DNA from: Hydra vulgaris
Taxonomy: Eukaryota; Cnidaria; Hydrozoa; Anthoathecata; Hydridae
Length of the DNA: 64,000 nucleotides
Reading direction: 5' to 3'
NCBI RefSeq assembly: GCF_038396675.1
Contig: NC_088934.1
Coordinates: 39,607,001-39,671,000, forward strand
Below are positions 10,732 through 26,937 of this stretch, piece after piece. The translations under genes and the position numbers were made by a program. A model generated the notes under the pieces. It was given only the letters and a program-made list of their open reading frames with translations. It was not told the origin of the DNA and made no database searches. Position 1 is the stretch's first letter; each line of letters begins with the position of its first letter.

Positions 10732-12097
10732 TCAAGCTGAATTAAAAAAATTTAAAACATTTTGTTGCAAAATAAGAACAAAGCAACAAAGTAAAAGAAA
10801 TACAAAAGGCACTTCTATAAAACGCGTACGATCTGTGTAGTTGTGGTTCTTTTGAGGTTTTAGATACTTCTCCGACCAAGCATAAGTTAAAGGTAAAAGT
10901 AGCGCTTCACATTAAATGGGAAAATTTAAAATGGAGCGCTCACTTAATAAACAGACTTCTTATTTTACAACAAACAATTTACTAACTGCAACTCAAAAGT
11001 ATTTATTTTGATTATGGTTTATATTAATTGACCGAGACATTTTTGTAATCGTATGTATTGCTTTGGTCATATTTGTAGTCAAATTTGCAGTCAAATTTTA
11101 AACTTAGGTAGTGTTTGAGAGTTTGAGTGTGGATTTAAGTGTTAAGAGTAAAGCTACTAATATTAGAAAATGTAGTATATAAATAGATTATATACAAGTG
11201 TATTTTGTTAGTATATAGTGTACAAAATGGTATTTCTATATAAGTTTGCATTAGCACCATATAAACTTACATTATCTCACACTCAGTCGTTGAGATTATA
11301 TTTGAAACAACATGAAACTTAGAGAACTATCTTGATATAATTGTGATTGATGGAGATTATTAAAAAAAAAAAAGTATGGAAAAAAAGATTACATAATAAT
11401 TATTCCAAATCAAAAGAACTATCTTCACTTATTTGAATTTTAAGATTAACTGAAAAGATTGTATAAACAAATTTCATAAAATTTCCTAGATAAGCATTAT
11501 GTAAACAAAATAAAATTGTGATTTTAAAAACATTCAAAATAAGGTTTTAAAGCGCTTGCATTTAAAGCGCATGCGTAAGAACAGATAAAAGATTTTTAGG
11601 TCTGCGCATTTTATGATTTTTTAAAACCTTTTTATGAATACTACAAAAAAATACTAACCTTGTTCTCAAAGTTAAATTTTAAAGTTAAAACGGTAAAAAA
11701 AGTCTGCATCTAACACTAAACCTTATACAAATTTGCATGGTGTTTTACTTTTCTTAAAAACTTAAACGTTGATGGTTGTAAAGGCGTTGCGAGGGATAAG
11801 CTTTTTTTTTAATATCTTCTAAACGTAATTAAACCAAAATTCATTGCATTTTTTAGATTAAATTTTTTAAATGGCTCAGTTTTTATAGAACTTTTATAGA
11901 ACAAAATCCTAAAATTAATTTTTTTTCTTTCATAAAACTCTCTTATTTTTAGTTGGGTGCCGCCATTAACGTTTGAATACTTACGTCATTATTGACGAGT
12001 GTTATATGAAGTAAAAACAAGCTAAAAAAATATTTTAGTAATAAAGTCATGGAACGACGTTAATTTTAAAAATCTAATTTTGAACATTTGTATTTAG
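10732..12097. other. Unassigned region upstream of gene A's first visible exon
   Basis: This is A/T-rich, with no recognisable coding segment. It probably belongs to the 5' part or an upstream intron of gene A, because the exon at 12098 begins at an acceptor site and must have an upstream partner. No signal-peptide exon could be identified with confidence. Confidence 0.5.
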
Positions 12098-12255
12098 TTT
12101 ATTAAACTGTGATGACAACGTTAAACCGTCTGATTGTGTTGAAAAGCCATGCGTGGAACATGACGACGATATCAACGGACATTATACTTGTGATAAAAAC
12201 GGAACTATTATCTGCAGGAATGGATGGAGTGACCCATCAAAAAATTGTCGTTCAG
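12098..12255 (+). CDS. Gene A, EGF-like exon
   Basis: This internal exon of a host gene encodes a six-cysteine EGF-like module, typical of secreted or cell-surface proteins. The acceptor is TTGTATTTAG before 12098 and the donor is TTCAG/GTGTT after 12255. The frame starts after one base and leaves one base over, so the introns are in phase 2 and phase 1. The peptide includes NCDDN, CVEHDDDINGHYTC and GTIICRNGWSDPSKNC. It aligns almost residue for residue with the minus-strand exon 58320-58166, which has the same phases and one codon fewer. That cross-conservation through mostly synonymous changes argues for selection. Its trailing G joins the next exon at 25532 to restore an open frame. The protein's function is unknown to me. 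Upstream exons were not found. Confidence 0.82.
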
Positions 12256-12583
12256 GTGTTATTGAAAACATTTATTTTTATTTATAGTTTGTCACATAGT
12301 TAGATCTACAAAAGCTTGAAATACGCACACAAAACTACAAAATGAAAAAAATTATAATAAATCTATATATACTTTTCCAGTTTACAATGCCGTGAGACAA
12401 TAAAATAAACTAATAAAAGTCCTTTACAAAAATATACAAAGCGTGATTTAAAAAATATAAAAAGTGTAAATTAGGTTTCCGAATAAAAATCACTTAGATC
12501 TTATCATTGGAACCTAATAAAAATAACTATAAACAAACAATTTTACAAATACCTTGTAAAGTATACGTCACACTAAAGTAGGT
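12256..12583. other. Start of gene A's large intron
   Basis: Intronic A/T-rich sequence with no recognisable feature before the (AT)n tract. The full intron runs to 25531. Confidence 0.65.
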
Positions 12584-12674
<91 letters not shown>

Positions 12675-12683
12675 AGGAACTGT

Positions 12684-12769
<86 letters not shown>
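12584..12769. repeat. Two (AT)n tracts around a Tc1-end remnant
   Basis: TA repeats fill 12584-12670 and 12687-12769. Between them GGAACTGTATAC (12675-12686) is nearly the reverse complement of the Tc1 end GTATACAGTCCC that follows at 12770. Confidence 0.88.
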
Positions 12770-12772
<3 letters not shown>

Positions 12773-12773
<1 letters not shown>

Positions 12774-14035
12774 ACAGTCCCTGGCCAAATTATTAGACGC
12801 ACTCAAGTTTTTTAAAAATTTATCGCATTATACCAGTTTATATGCAGTACATTCACATTTAAACATGGATGTGATGGATTTTTATGTAGGAAATTTATTA
12901 CATGATTCGTGTTTTTATGTATTTTCCATATATGGTATTACAGTGTGAGTCAATTAGTACATTAACGCGTAAGAGTCGAAAGCTGCTCCAGTCGCTTTCG
13001 CGGTGGCTTTAGTTGTGGACGTGTTTATCTGAAGTGTTTGTTTATTTAGCAGTTTTACAGTACATATTACGCACATATACTGTTTATTTTGTGTGCAATG
13101 TTTATAAATAATAATAAGTTTGAACACTTTAAGCATGGGTAAAAAGCCGATCTTACACCACGCAAAAAAGCTGAAATAAAGGCCCTTGTGAATGCTAAAG
13201 TACTTTCAAATCGCAAAAGATCACAAAGGTTCGAGATATCTGAAGCTAGTATACGATGCATTAAAAAGAAAATTGAGTCAGGGGAAGAATCGATCTCAAA
13301 ACGAAAGACAAAATGCAGCAGAAGCCTATTTTCACTCCAAGGGCAGAAAGATCTTTAAAGAAAATTTGCCTTGAAAACAGATTTGCTACCACAATACTGA
13401 TAACATCGCAGCTCCAAGGTGTTAATGTGAATGCTTCTGAACGCACTGTTTGAAGAATATTAATAGATTTAGATTTTAAGGCCTGCCGCCCTGCCAGGAA
13501 GCTCAAGTTAACACCAGCAATAAAAGCATAGCGTCTGACGTGGGTTAAACAGTTCCGTTATAAAGATCTGGACTTCTGGAGATCGGTAAGTTGTTTCAAT
13601 TTCTTCACAATTTCTTCACAAAAACGCGTTTAACCTTTTTCTATCATGACAGAAGACCAGCACAAATGTTTAGTGTTTTGTTGCTATTTTTGACTGGTCT
13701 GCTAAAGTGATGAAAGCACATTTAAAATTTTGCAGAACAAAGCTCAGTTTGTGTATTGTCGTCACGGAGAAAAATTTCATCCTGACTGTGTTGTTCAGAC
13801 TGTGAAGCACCCTACAAAAGTGATGAGTACAAAAATGTTTTGCAAAATCGGTTGATTCCGCAGCTCCAAGAATGGTTTCCAAATGAGGAACCATTCACTT
13901 TTATGTATGATGGAGCTCCCTGCCATACAGTTCGATCTATCAAAGCTTTTTTGGCAGAGCAAAATATTCCTCTGTTGGATTGGCCGGGTTATAGCCCGGA
14001 TCTGAACCCCATAGAAAACGTTTGGGACTTATCAT
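12773..14035 (+). mobile_element. Tc1-like transposon, right end missing
   Basis: The left end begins TACAGTCCCTGGCC, followed by AAATTATTAGACGCAC, the form usual for Tc1-group inverted repeats, and it abuts an (AT)n tract that supplies TA targets. A transposase pseudogene follows. Homology stops abruptly near 14035 after the catalytic Glu block; no matching right terminal repeat was found downstream, so the element is truncated by deletion or by another insertion. Confidence 0.85.
13135..14035 (+). pseudogene. Tc1-type DD34E transposase, truncated and frameshifted
   Basis: Likely ATG at 13135, opening with GKKADLTPRKKAEIKALV, the start of a paired-type helix-turn-helix DNA-binding region. 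Further pieces are FEISEASIRCIKKKIESGEESISK, then NASERTV and KACRPARKLKLTPAIKA, typical of the second helix-turn-helix. The first catalytic Asp region (near 13650-13690) is garbled by indels. The clean block 13840-14037 holds FMYDGAPCHT (second Asp) and DWPGYSPDLNPIENVWD (Glu) with 34 residues between the two, the Tc1 spacing. The reading frame changes several times, and the normal C-terminus after NVWD is missing. Confidence 0.87.
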
Positions 14036-14490
14036 AGGCAAATTTTAACTGCATCCAGCTCTGTTTTGTAGAAGGCCTTCTAGGCAAAGACTTAAGGGGT
14101 GAGCAGAATAGTTCTGTCGGCCAGCCTCGAAGCTCTTCTTCATTAATTAGGCTAGTGTAGAAGTAAACTTGTATTATATTGTTTCCTGCTAGGATGAAGA
14201 ATGGTGGATCTTCTTGACTCTACTCATAGATTTTTGATCATGTCTCTATGATAGTGGCTATGAAAGTTGTAAAACTCAGTTTAGTAGTTCTGAGACTGGC
14301 TGGTAATAATATTTCGGATCTCTGTATAGCTCTCAAAGAATCTGATTTTCTCAACAATTGTTAAATGTCAGAGAATTATCAGTGTCATGTTGTACTTGTT
14401 GGTGTATTTGGTGTGCGTTGTCAAGGCCGCACAAATAGTTTTATGATATGACTTGGAATTAATTAGCGGGACTGAGACAACAACATTATT
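14036..14490. repeat. Unidentified segment richer in G+C than its surroundings
   Basis: About 455 bp beginning exactly where Tc1 homology breaks. It has palindromic GAAGGCCTTC at 14072-14081 and blocks such as CTGTCGGCCAGCCTCG with no long ORF. I could not assign it to a family. It could be a non-autonomous element or a copy of a transcribed RNA. Confidence 0.4.
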
Positions 14491-14573
14491 AGTTATTAGA
14501 AAACTTGACTCAATCACAGATAGCGCATGAGATGCCATGCACTATCTGTGATTGAGTCAATTTTCTAATAACT
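14491..14573. repeat. Short hairpin element (36-bp arms)
   Basis: AGTTATTAGAAAACTTGACT at 14491-14510, continuing with CAATCACAGATAG, is mirrored by CTATCTGTGATTGAGTCAA and TTTTCTAATAACT at 14542-14573. The loop is about 11 bp. The arms differ by one indel and one substitution. Confidence 0.9.
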
Positions 14574-15033
14574 TAAAACATAACTAAAGTACTTAAAAAT
14601 ATTAAACATAAAAAGCCAACTCCTCTATCTAATTATTTTAATTTATCTTTTATAAAAATTATTTATGAAGTAACTTTTTATCTGACAAATTTTACCCCCT
14701 GCAAAATTCATTAGGCTTATTTGCTCTTTGTGAGGCTAATATGCAATGCAGGACTCGAAATAAGCGAAATGCATGAGCAATAGTTTTCTTCAAATCTAAA
14801 GCTAAATTTAGCGTAATGTGCATTATGGATAAATTATATTACACTAAATATACTTAAATCAAAACAACCATAAAGTTAAGTCACAAAACTTAACTAATAA
14901 ATATACCTAATATGCTTTTGCAATTAAATGTTTAATAAAGACATTTACTTGCAAAAGTTTGCAATAGATATGTTTCTATTTATATCTTATATGTTGTTAA
15001 CACAAAAAAAGCTTTAAACAAAAAAATATTTTT
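14574..15033. other. Intronic A/T-rich filler
   Basis: Nothing recognised beyond simple A/T sequence. Confidence 0.5.
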
Positions 15034-15889
15034 TAGTGTTGTTACTGACTTCGACTAAATCGACTAGTCAAAATCGAATAGTCATTTAAATCGAATAGTC
15101 AATTTAATCGATTAAGGACTTCCGACTAATGGACTAAAAGTTGATTTAGTCGAGTAAAAATCCTTAAATCCTTACATCTTTTTAATCAATTTAACTTTTA
15201 AATCCTTCATTTTAAATCCGTTATTTGTTCATTTAGAACAATAGAATGTACTGTTATAACTATTAGTGGCCGTCCACAAATTATGTCGCGCATTTTTTGA
15301 CCGTTTTAGACTTCAACCAAGTTCTGTATGAATCGTCACAAAATCACTAACCTCCCTTCCCCCTGAAGCTTGACGTAATTTATGGACGACCCCTTACCTA
15401 GTTTTATATTTACTCCCCTAAAGTTTTATCTAATTCATAGCATGTTAGCATTATTTATACCTAATTAAACATTCGATTATGTATTTCATTATTTTTTTTT
15501 CTTTTGTTTACTCAATGCTTGTGATTTTCATAAATATTTTTATACAGGCTGCTCCAAGCTGGCTCGGGACCATGGGACAAAATTAAGTTGCGAAGCTCCA
15601 AAATCTATATGTCATTAATCTATACAATCACATTGTAAATATCATTGAAATGACTTTTTCCTAAACCATTTGGGTCTGGGAATAGATTGTCTTACAATTG
15701 TAATAGATGCTATTACAAGTAGAAAGCAATGATAAACTACTTATTTATTTTTAATAGATTTGTTTCAAAAAAAAAGAAAATTATTTCCATGCTTTGACTA
15801 AATCGACTTTTAGTCGAATTAGTGAATTTCAAAAATATATTATTCGATTTCCTCAACAATCAAAATATTTAATAGTTGAAACAACACTA
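15034..15889. mobile_element. hAT-type MITE with TAGTGTTG ends
   Basis: Ends are TAGTGTTGTT (15034) and AACAACACTA (ending 15889). At least eight copies of TCGACTA/TCGATTA-type motifs cluster just inside each end, as in hAT subterminal repeats. No ORF is present, so it is non-autonomous. A clear 8-bp target duplication was not seen. The internal block GGGACAAAATTAAGTTGCGA, followed by AGCTCC, recurs inverted at 61855-61885. Confidence 0.72.
15264..15396. mobile_element. Nested 133-bp MITE
   Basis: The ends GGCCGTCCACAAATTATGTC and GACGTAATTTATGGACGACC are imperfect inverted repeats, flanked by TA on both sides (compatible with a TA duplication). It sits inside the TAGTGTTG element and is therefore younger. 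Confidence 0.8.
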
Positions 15890-16990
15890 ATTACTTAATC
15901 AAGAAATTTCGAATAGAAAATGAAAAACACATTCATACCATTTTTTTTTTTTTTTTAATTTTTTTTATTTAAAGCAATATCAAGAACATTTTATGGATAT
16001 ACGAAAGTTTTTTGCAGGAATTATTTAATAAGAAAATTTAATAAGAGAATTTGAGTTTTCTATTTGAACAAGAAAATTTTAATCTTTTAAAAATTTCTTG
16101 TTTAAAAAATTTTGAATTTGAATTTTGAAATTTTGAATTAAGCTAGCAGGATTGCAAAAGTGAGTTTCTTTTCCCATAGAAACTCTTGAAAAAGATGGAA
16201 ATTGTACTACACATCATATTTGGTTTTTGGAGTGATGCTATCATATCATTACTTTTATTACTATACCAAAAAATACAATTAAAAATTAATTATTTAAAAA
16301 GATAAATTACTATTGAGCCTAAAAAGTGCTGTTAACAAGAGCAACGTTAGCGGTAAAAAAACTTATTACAGATAAAAAATGTTTTCTATTTTTGATAAAT
16401 AATTAGTAATATATAAGTCATAAATTAAGATTTTTGTTTAACCTCTCAAATAAAAAAAATTTTATATTAAATCTAAACTAAATTTCTTTAGATATAATAT
16501 AGTAAATCTCACTTTTTATTGTGCAAAAAACCTTTAAAACTTTCTTCTTAGGTTCCTTTAAGGATCACGGAGAATAAAGATGGTAATAGTATTTAAAAGA
16601 GTATATTGGCTACACCACCTCTACCTTTATTTATTAAAACACTACCTCTAGCTTTATATAAAGCAGTGGCGTTTGAAGCTAGAGTTTACGTATTAGGTTG
16701 TACTAGATTATGTGTTACCAATAGCAAGGATTCTCAATGTTTTTTTAAACATTGGTAAACCCATAAAAGTCAGATATCATCAAAAAGAAGCGAGAAGACA
16801 AATGTGTATAGATAATAAAATCTAGTTTATGAATAAAATATCTAATGGCAAATGTTATCATCAGATAAATTTAAAGCAGCACGATTAATCTCTCTGACAT
16901 AATCTCCAAACTGGTCTAATAAAATGATGTATCTTTAACTGGAGGATCTTGTCCACTGATATAGCCAGCAATATAAACCAAAATATTTTA
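15890..16990. other. Intronic region without recognised features
   Basis: A/T-rich with T runs at 15940-15965. A block around 16570-16720 has somewhat higher G+C but no coding similarity that I can see. Confidence 0.45.
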
Positions 16991-18017
16991 GTTTTATTTT
17001 TAATTTCAGTTCACCTCCCCAAGACCATGAAGGCCACTACAGCCTTAGAGGATACTTAGTTGTGGTTACAACAAAAACACAAACCTTGACGAAAAAGGTC
17101 GCTGCATAGAGAAACAAGTTGAGCACGGTACTACCATGGACGTTTATTTATCGTAACTCATGCATCACATCCTGAGTTCACAAACTTTTTAAAAGGACCA
17201 CAAACACTTCCATCTACTGGTTGTAAATTATGGCTACAGTGTGCTAGAAAAGATAAAAGTGTGATACCATTTTTACATTACAAAAGTCAAGTACTGCTGA
17301 GATGAGATAAGAACTGTGGTTGTCAATTAACATCAGGCAAGGCCAATTGTTGGAACAACGTACATAGATAAAAAATTGTTTTATAAATTTAAGAAATTTG
17401 TCTATGTCATCCACCCTGAAGAATATGTTGATCCATCATATCTTATCGGTCCATCATGATTAAAGTGAGATTTTTAATTACCTCTGGGAAAGAAAAAATA
17501 TGGAAGTATGTGATTGCCAATCACACTAATCGCCGAAGCCATAATCACTAATGCTCTTTTTTCTGCTGATGTTACTCGACCTATCTGGCAAAAACCTCGG
17601 CAACACCATTATCACTTTGCTGCACTGTTATGATTCCAGTTTCATAAATGCTTCAAATTACTGAAGCAGTTAGTTAACCTTTGAAAAATTTGTCAAAAAA
17701 AAATTGCCATTTTGTTGATTAAAACTTGTGCACTAAATGCTTTTTCATTTATTCGGAAAACCAATTACTACCAGCAGTTTGAAGTTCTGACCATGGGTTA
17801 GGAATTCAGAATTTGTGTATACAAACCGTCAAACTTCTTTAGGAGAAAGACGAAAGTAAATATCACTTGCATTTATTAGATATTTTTTTAACCAAAACTT
17901 CCTGCTTAAGTTCAAATAACTAAAGAAATATAAAATATTACGACTAGACATAAACATTAAAATCATTGAATTTTTTGAAACTGTCCCAGTTTCAAAGAAA
18001 TTCAAATTTTTAAACAA
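16990..18017 (-). pseudogene. pogo/Tigger-like transposase pseudogene (second lineage)
   Basis: On the minus strand the frame 18017-17829 ends in ASDIYFRLSPKEV, and the next segment in the same direction contains FVYTNS, matching the LSPKEVR..AYT block of this family. Further down come YETGIITVQQSDNGVAEV (about 17650-17590), which holds the first catalytic-region motif DETG in the altered form YETG, then VTSAEKRALVIMASAISVIGN and FFFPRGN (about 17570-17480), LMLIDNHSSY (about 17330, second Asp) and LQPVDGSVCGPFKKFVNS (about 17230-17180). Multiple stops and indels break the reading. DDE_1-superfamily membership is well supported; limits and terminal repeats are not. It lies antisense inside gene A's large intron. 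Confidence 0.75.
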
Positions 18018-19297
<1,280 letters not shown>

Positions 19298-19379
19298 TAC
19301 TAAGTTAAAAAAAAGATTGCTTAACTAATTATCAGTATCAAAATTTTTCAAAACATGACATTGAAAAATAATTCAAAAA

Positions 19380-21990
19380 ATTTAAAGATCAAAATCAAAG
19401 GTATTTTATTAAATCTCTTAAAAAACATGAATATCTTTATTACAAACACTCCAGATGCATAAATCTACTAAATGTTTGCCACGATTGTATAAAACAAGAA
19501 CCACTCTATATACCTAAAAAGTTTAGAAGCAATAACTTTCATTTCAATTCACCTGAACAAGAAAATGCTATCAAAAAGTATGATTTGCAGCGCCTCAAAT
19601 CAGAATGTGAAATTCTGTCAATACGAAGAGATAATTTTTTAACATCATTAAATAACTTAAATGCTGAAGTGAAAAAATTTATAAACAGTAATACAAAAAA
19701 TGAAGCTCTAAAAGAAAAACTGATACTCAGATATGAAGAATGTAAACTTGAAGATAAAGGTCGCATTGATAGAAAATGGTCAAAAAATAACATTCTCTAC
19801 AAACTCTGCTTTCCAGAAAGATCGTCTAAATATTAACTTGAAAACCTTGATGAAAAAATAAAAAAATAAAAAAATAAAAGAAACAACATCATAAGAGTTT
19901 TTCCTCAATTAATTTTATTGATAATAACAACACATCAGAAATTCTGTCTTCAAAAAACTGGATAAATACAGTTCCAAAAAAATACAACCTAAGGTCATCA
20001 AATTATTCACCAAACACCTGACCACTCCCCAAATAAAAATTCTGTCAAAAAGGATCTAAATTCTGCCCAACAACTAAAAGAAATCATTTACATATTAACT
20101 CTGACATTAGACAGTTTACAAGAAAACTTAGATTAAAAGAAAAATTCTAGGAACTGCAAAATAATAATATTAGTATAGTAAAAAAGAAATCTAAATTTAA
20201 TGTTAAAACGAATATATCTGAACTTAATGAAATAATATCAAAAATTAAGCAAGTGAATCCTGTCAAAATTCAATCATTTGATAATATTTCATTGCAGGAA
20301 AGGATAGCCTTTAAAGAACTTAAAGAAATGAAAGAAATTGTTATTAAAAAAGCAGATAAAGGTAACACTCTAATTGTAATGGACTCAAAATACTATAAAA
20401 TAAACTTGTTAATCAAGATCATCTATCTTCTTTAACTACTTATGAAAAAACGAATTTTGACTCAGACAAAAGAGTTTTCAAAAATCTTTCAAAAATGATT
20501 GCAAAACATAAATGTCTAACACAAAAAAAAATAGACTTCATTACAAATTTTGAATTTAATTCTAGTACTTTTTACGTTATTCCAAAAATTCGTAAATGCA
20601 ATGAAATAATTAAAAAGGTTCAAGAATCTATTTCTCCGTTTATAGAAAGGAAACCTCTAAAAGATTTAAAAGCTCGACCTATTGTTGCTGAATTATGCTC
20701 ACCAACATCACACTTAAGCCAATTTCTTCACATAATGTTATCTCCAATTGTAAAAAAACAAAAGACTTATATAAAAGATGATTGGGAATTCTTAAGAAAA
20801 ATCCCTAGAAATATTAATTCAGACAGTGTAATACTAACATGTGACATTGTTAATCTATACACAAGTATTCTACATAATCTAGGTCTTAAAGCATTCCAAT
20901 TCTGGATTGAACAACAGAAAGACTTAATAGCAGATCGATTCAATAAAACAGAAAGACTTAATAGCAGATTGAAACAATAATTTTATTTTTGACGACCAAG
21001 TATACCACTAGATTACAGGTACAGTCATGGGTACAGATTTTGTCCCAGACTATGCATGTCTTACAAGTGGATTTTTAAAAGAAACTATGCTTTTTCCAAA
21101 AATCTTACCTAAATACTTTTCAAAAGAAGAAGATAAAAATATTGAACAGTTTTATTTTAGATGTGTTGATGATGGTTTCAACATATGGCCAAAAAATCTA
21201 GACATCGCTTAAAAGTTTAAAAGTTTTCTGGAAGAATTACATAATTCAATTAGTTTTACGGTTGATTAAGGTATACAATACAATAAAAACGGAAATATCT
21301 ACTATTACCTACATGTTTTTACCTCGGATTATGCTATAGAAAAACTACATTTAACAAAACTAAAATTATGGTTAAAAGAATGTCTTTACCCAGATAATAT
21401 TATAGAAAAAACATTTCTTAATGCCAAATTACAAGGACCAGCACCTTTAAAAAGATCCAAAGAAGTTTTTCCTTTGGTTACTACATTTTATAGCAATTTA
21501 AACTGCCAGTCTATTTTAACAAAAAAGGGTCAAGGATGTTTTTTCAAATATTCATTCAGTAATAGTCTACAAACAACCACCAAATTTATTTAGACAACTA
21601 ACTTCTTCAAAATTTCATTCTTTTTCATCTATTAAAAAAACAGATTTATTCAAATGTAAAGATAATCGCTGTAAAATTTACCAATTATATTCACAAGAAG
21701 TTGATAAGTTTGAGACGTCCAATGGAACTATTTGGAATAATAAAAGTCGCATTACTTGTAATAACTAAAATGTTATTTATTATTTAAAGTGTTTATCGTG
21801 TAATGGTTTATCTTCTTACGCTGGAAAAACAAACAATTTAAGAAACCGTACTAATGGTCATATTTTCAGTTGCAGAACAGAAAAATCTACAGACCAATTT
21901 GACAATCCTGTATTTGAATGCCAGAGATTGCACAATAAAACTATAGAAACTTTTTCCAACTCTTTGTTTTCCTTGAATTAAAAAGTGAAA
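19380..21990 (+). pseudogene. Penelope-like reverse transcriptase / GIY-YIG protein, broken
   Basis: Penelope-like proteins pair a telomerase-related reverse transcriptase with a GIY-YIG nuclease. A helical N-terminal region is readable at 19540-19836. FKELKEMKEIVIKKADKGNT at about 20307-20367 contains the DKG motif characteristic of this class. The block 20495-20980 carries FYVIPKIRK, PLKDLKARPIVAE and SVILTCDIVNLYTSI (palm motif A Asp). After a frameshift, MGTDFVPDYACLTSGF follows at 21027, and RCVDDGFNIWPKN at about 21160 supplies the catalytic DD. The C-terminal frame holds KCLSCNGLSSYAGKTNNLRN (about 21785-21845), the GIY-YIG-type core. Frameshifts and stops separate the pieces. Confidence 0.87.
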
Positions 21991-22302
21991 AATATTTGTT
22001 GTCATATGAAAGTCATTTACATAAACATAAACATGACACATTAAACTGAGACTTCCTTTTAAAAAATGTTACAATGGTAACTCATAGTTACAATATAGCA
22101 GTTAAAAATTTCTATTATCTAACTTTCTACAGTTATAAAAATCTTAATAAAACCATTAAACATAGCACTACTGATGAAAATAGTGAAAAGCCTCTAGTGC
22201 TTTATTATCATTTATATGATATATATTTATTTTATAGAAATAAATCTTTTTTTAATTTTCAAAAATTCAATTATTGTTTTTTTGCTTGGCATACCTTTTT
22301 TC

Positions 22303-22383
<81 letters not shown>
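21886..22383 (+). repeat. Right arm of Penelope-like element 1 with (AT)n tip
   Basis: Sense-oriented end of the element, mirrored at 18747-19297. (AT)n occupies 22304-22383. Confidence 0.92.
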
Positions 22384-22387
<4 letters not shown>

Positions 22388-22475
22388 AGAGAATAAGTAA
22401 AATTGTTAGTTTCCATGTTTAGGTTACGTAAAATGCAATTAACGAGTGCTCAACAAGTATAAACTTGGAGCTTAA

Positions 22476-25531
<3,056 letters not shown>

Positions 25532-25695
25532 TCTCAAAAGTTGGTTGCTATAATGACTTTGGATCTATCTCTGGAAAACGACCTTTTTCAAAATATGTTA
25601 GTTACCGTTCATTGATTGACTGGAACAATAAAAAAACCAGCCTTAAAAATATAACAATGTTGTGTTCTTCTTATGCTCAAAACAATGGGTTTGAA
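25532..25695 (+). CDS. Gene A, second visible exon (start of C-terminal domain)
   Basis: The acceptor AATCCAG precedes 25532 and the donor GAA/GTACGTGAG follows 25695. The exon starts with two bases that complete the codon left by 12255 and ends in phase 0. Its length of 164 nt equals that of the gene B exon 57125-56962. The peptide opens with SKVGCYNDFG and continues YVSYRSLIDWNN and ITMLCSSYAQNNGFE. The arrangement VGCY...R..IDWNN...C, followed in the next exon by YFGI..WGECW, is a cysteine-containing domain I associate with secreted cnidarian proteins, superficially like WSC domains. I cannot name it with certainty. Confidence 0.85.
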
Positions 25696-25814
25696 GTACG
25701 TGAGTTATATTTTTTTAAATTATATTCATAAAATAAACCCCTCTGCTACTTAATGAGTCTGAACTTAAATTTTGTTTACAATTTTGATAAGTTATAACTA
25801 TTAATTTTTTATAG

Positions 25815-25979
25815 TACTTTGGTATTGAATTTTGGGGTGAGTGTTGGACTGGTGCAACAACTGATATAAACTATACTCGAGACGGAGAATCTAATCGATG
25901 TTGGCCAACTCCAGATAAAAATTTGGGTCCAATGCTTGTTGGACAAGACTCAACCATTATGGTTTATAAACGCAATTAA
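25815..25979 (+). CDS. Gene A, terminal exon
   Basis: The intron 25696-25814 is only 119 bp and ends in TTTTTTATAG. The exon encodes 54 residues plus TAA at 25977-25979. It begins YFGIEFWGECWTG and includes NYTRDGESNRCW and LGPMLVGQ. About three quarters of residues match gene B's terminal exon, with all cysteines and the GECWTG core conserved. The product probably ends a secreted or extracellular protein after the EGF-like module. No transmembrane segment is encoded in the visible exons. Confidence 0.87.
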   Translation, partial: YFGIEFWGECWTGATTDINYTRDGESNRCWPTPDKNLGPMLVGQDSTIMVYKRN

Positions 25980-25998
25980 TAGAGTAACTAAATGTTTT

Positions 25999-26004
25999 AA
26001 TAAA
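25999..26004 (+). promoter_or_regulatory. Gene A polyadenylation signal
   Basis: AATAAA twenty bases after the stop codon. It is the first canonical signal downstream; in this A/T-rich DNA chance occurrence is possible. Confidence 0.55.
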
Positions 26005-26088
26005 AGTACGTTTATTTTAGAGTTTCTTATATAATTTTTTCATACATACATGTGAAGATATTTATGCATGTGCATATGCTCACAAACT

Positions 26089-26328
26089 GGGACCGTATTC
26101 TCATTTCTCCGTTAAGCTTAACGGAGCAGAAAGTTAAAAGTTCTTTTTACTACATTATTAAAATAATTCATTGAAAATATAATTTTTTAAATGTTTTTTT
26201 TTTAGTATTAGTTTTATTTAAACAAATTTAAATAAAGTTTTCATCATTTCTTTACTTAGAAATATTGTTATGAAATTTCAGACAAAAGCATTATTATGCT
26301 TGACGGAGAGAAGTGAATACGGCTGCTG
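26089..26328. mobile_element. MITE with CCGTATTC-type terminal repeats
   Basis: GACCGTATTCTCATTTCTCC at the left, followed by GTTAAGC, is mirrored at the right by GCTTGACGGAGAGAAGTGAA followed by TACGGCTGC. About 240 bp with no ORF, just downstream of gene A. Confidence 0.82.
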
Positions 26329-26937
26329 ACCTTTTAATCAACAAAAATAAACATTTAAAAAAATACTTTTTACAGTATAAAACTAATTCATCATCAGATT
26401 TCAAGCTTTATTTCAAAAATTCTAAAAATTTCTGAAATTGAAAAATTGATGTCAATGTAATGAGTAATTAAAGATTGGTTTCCAATAGTTGTACAAATGT
26501 TGTACACATCTTTGTGGTTTTGTTGCACAATAATATTTGCAGAAATTGATTTGGTTCTATTTCTGCAACAATTGTTTTAAAAACATACATTCTGTACAAT
26601 TGACGTTAAAGTAAATAACGGAAAATAGTATAAAAATGGAATTGATTTTAAATTAAAGAACTTAAAGTTTATTTAAAAGTAAATTAAAATTTTTTGTTTT
26701 AGGATGAAAACATTTGAAGCAAAATGAAGTAAAGAACCAATTATAATTAAAAAGTGTTGACTTATGTATATTGATTATTATTTAAACTATTTTCTTCTAA
26801 TAACGCGTAATGTTTTTATCATTCTAATAACGTATTACTTTGAGATGTGAAGACGTTTAGTAAATATACGTATAATATTTAACATATAGTGATAGTTTGC
26901 CAATCTATGGTTGCTGTTGAAGCCAGTTTAAAATATA
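26329..26937. other. Unassigned A/T-rich spacer
   Basis: Nothing recognised on either strand. Confidence 0.5.
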
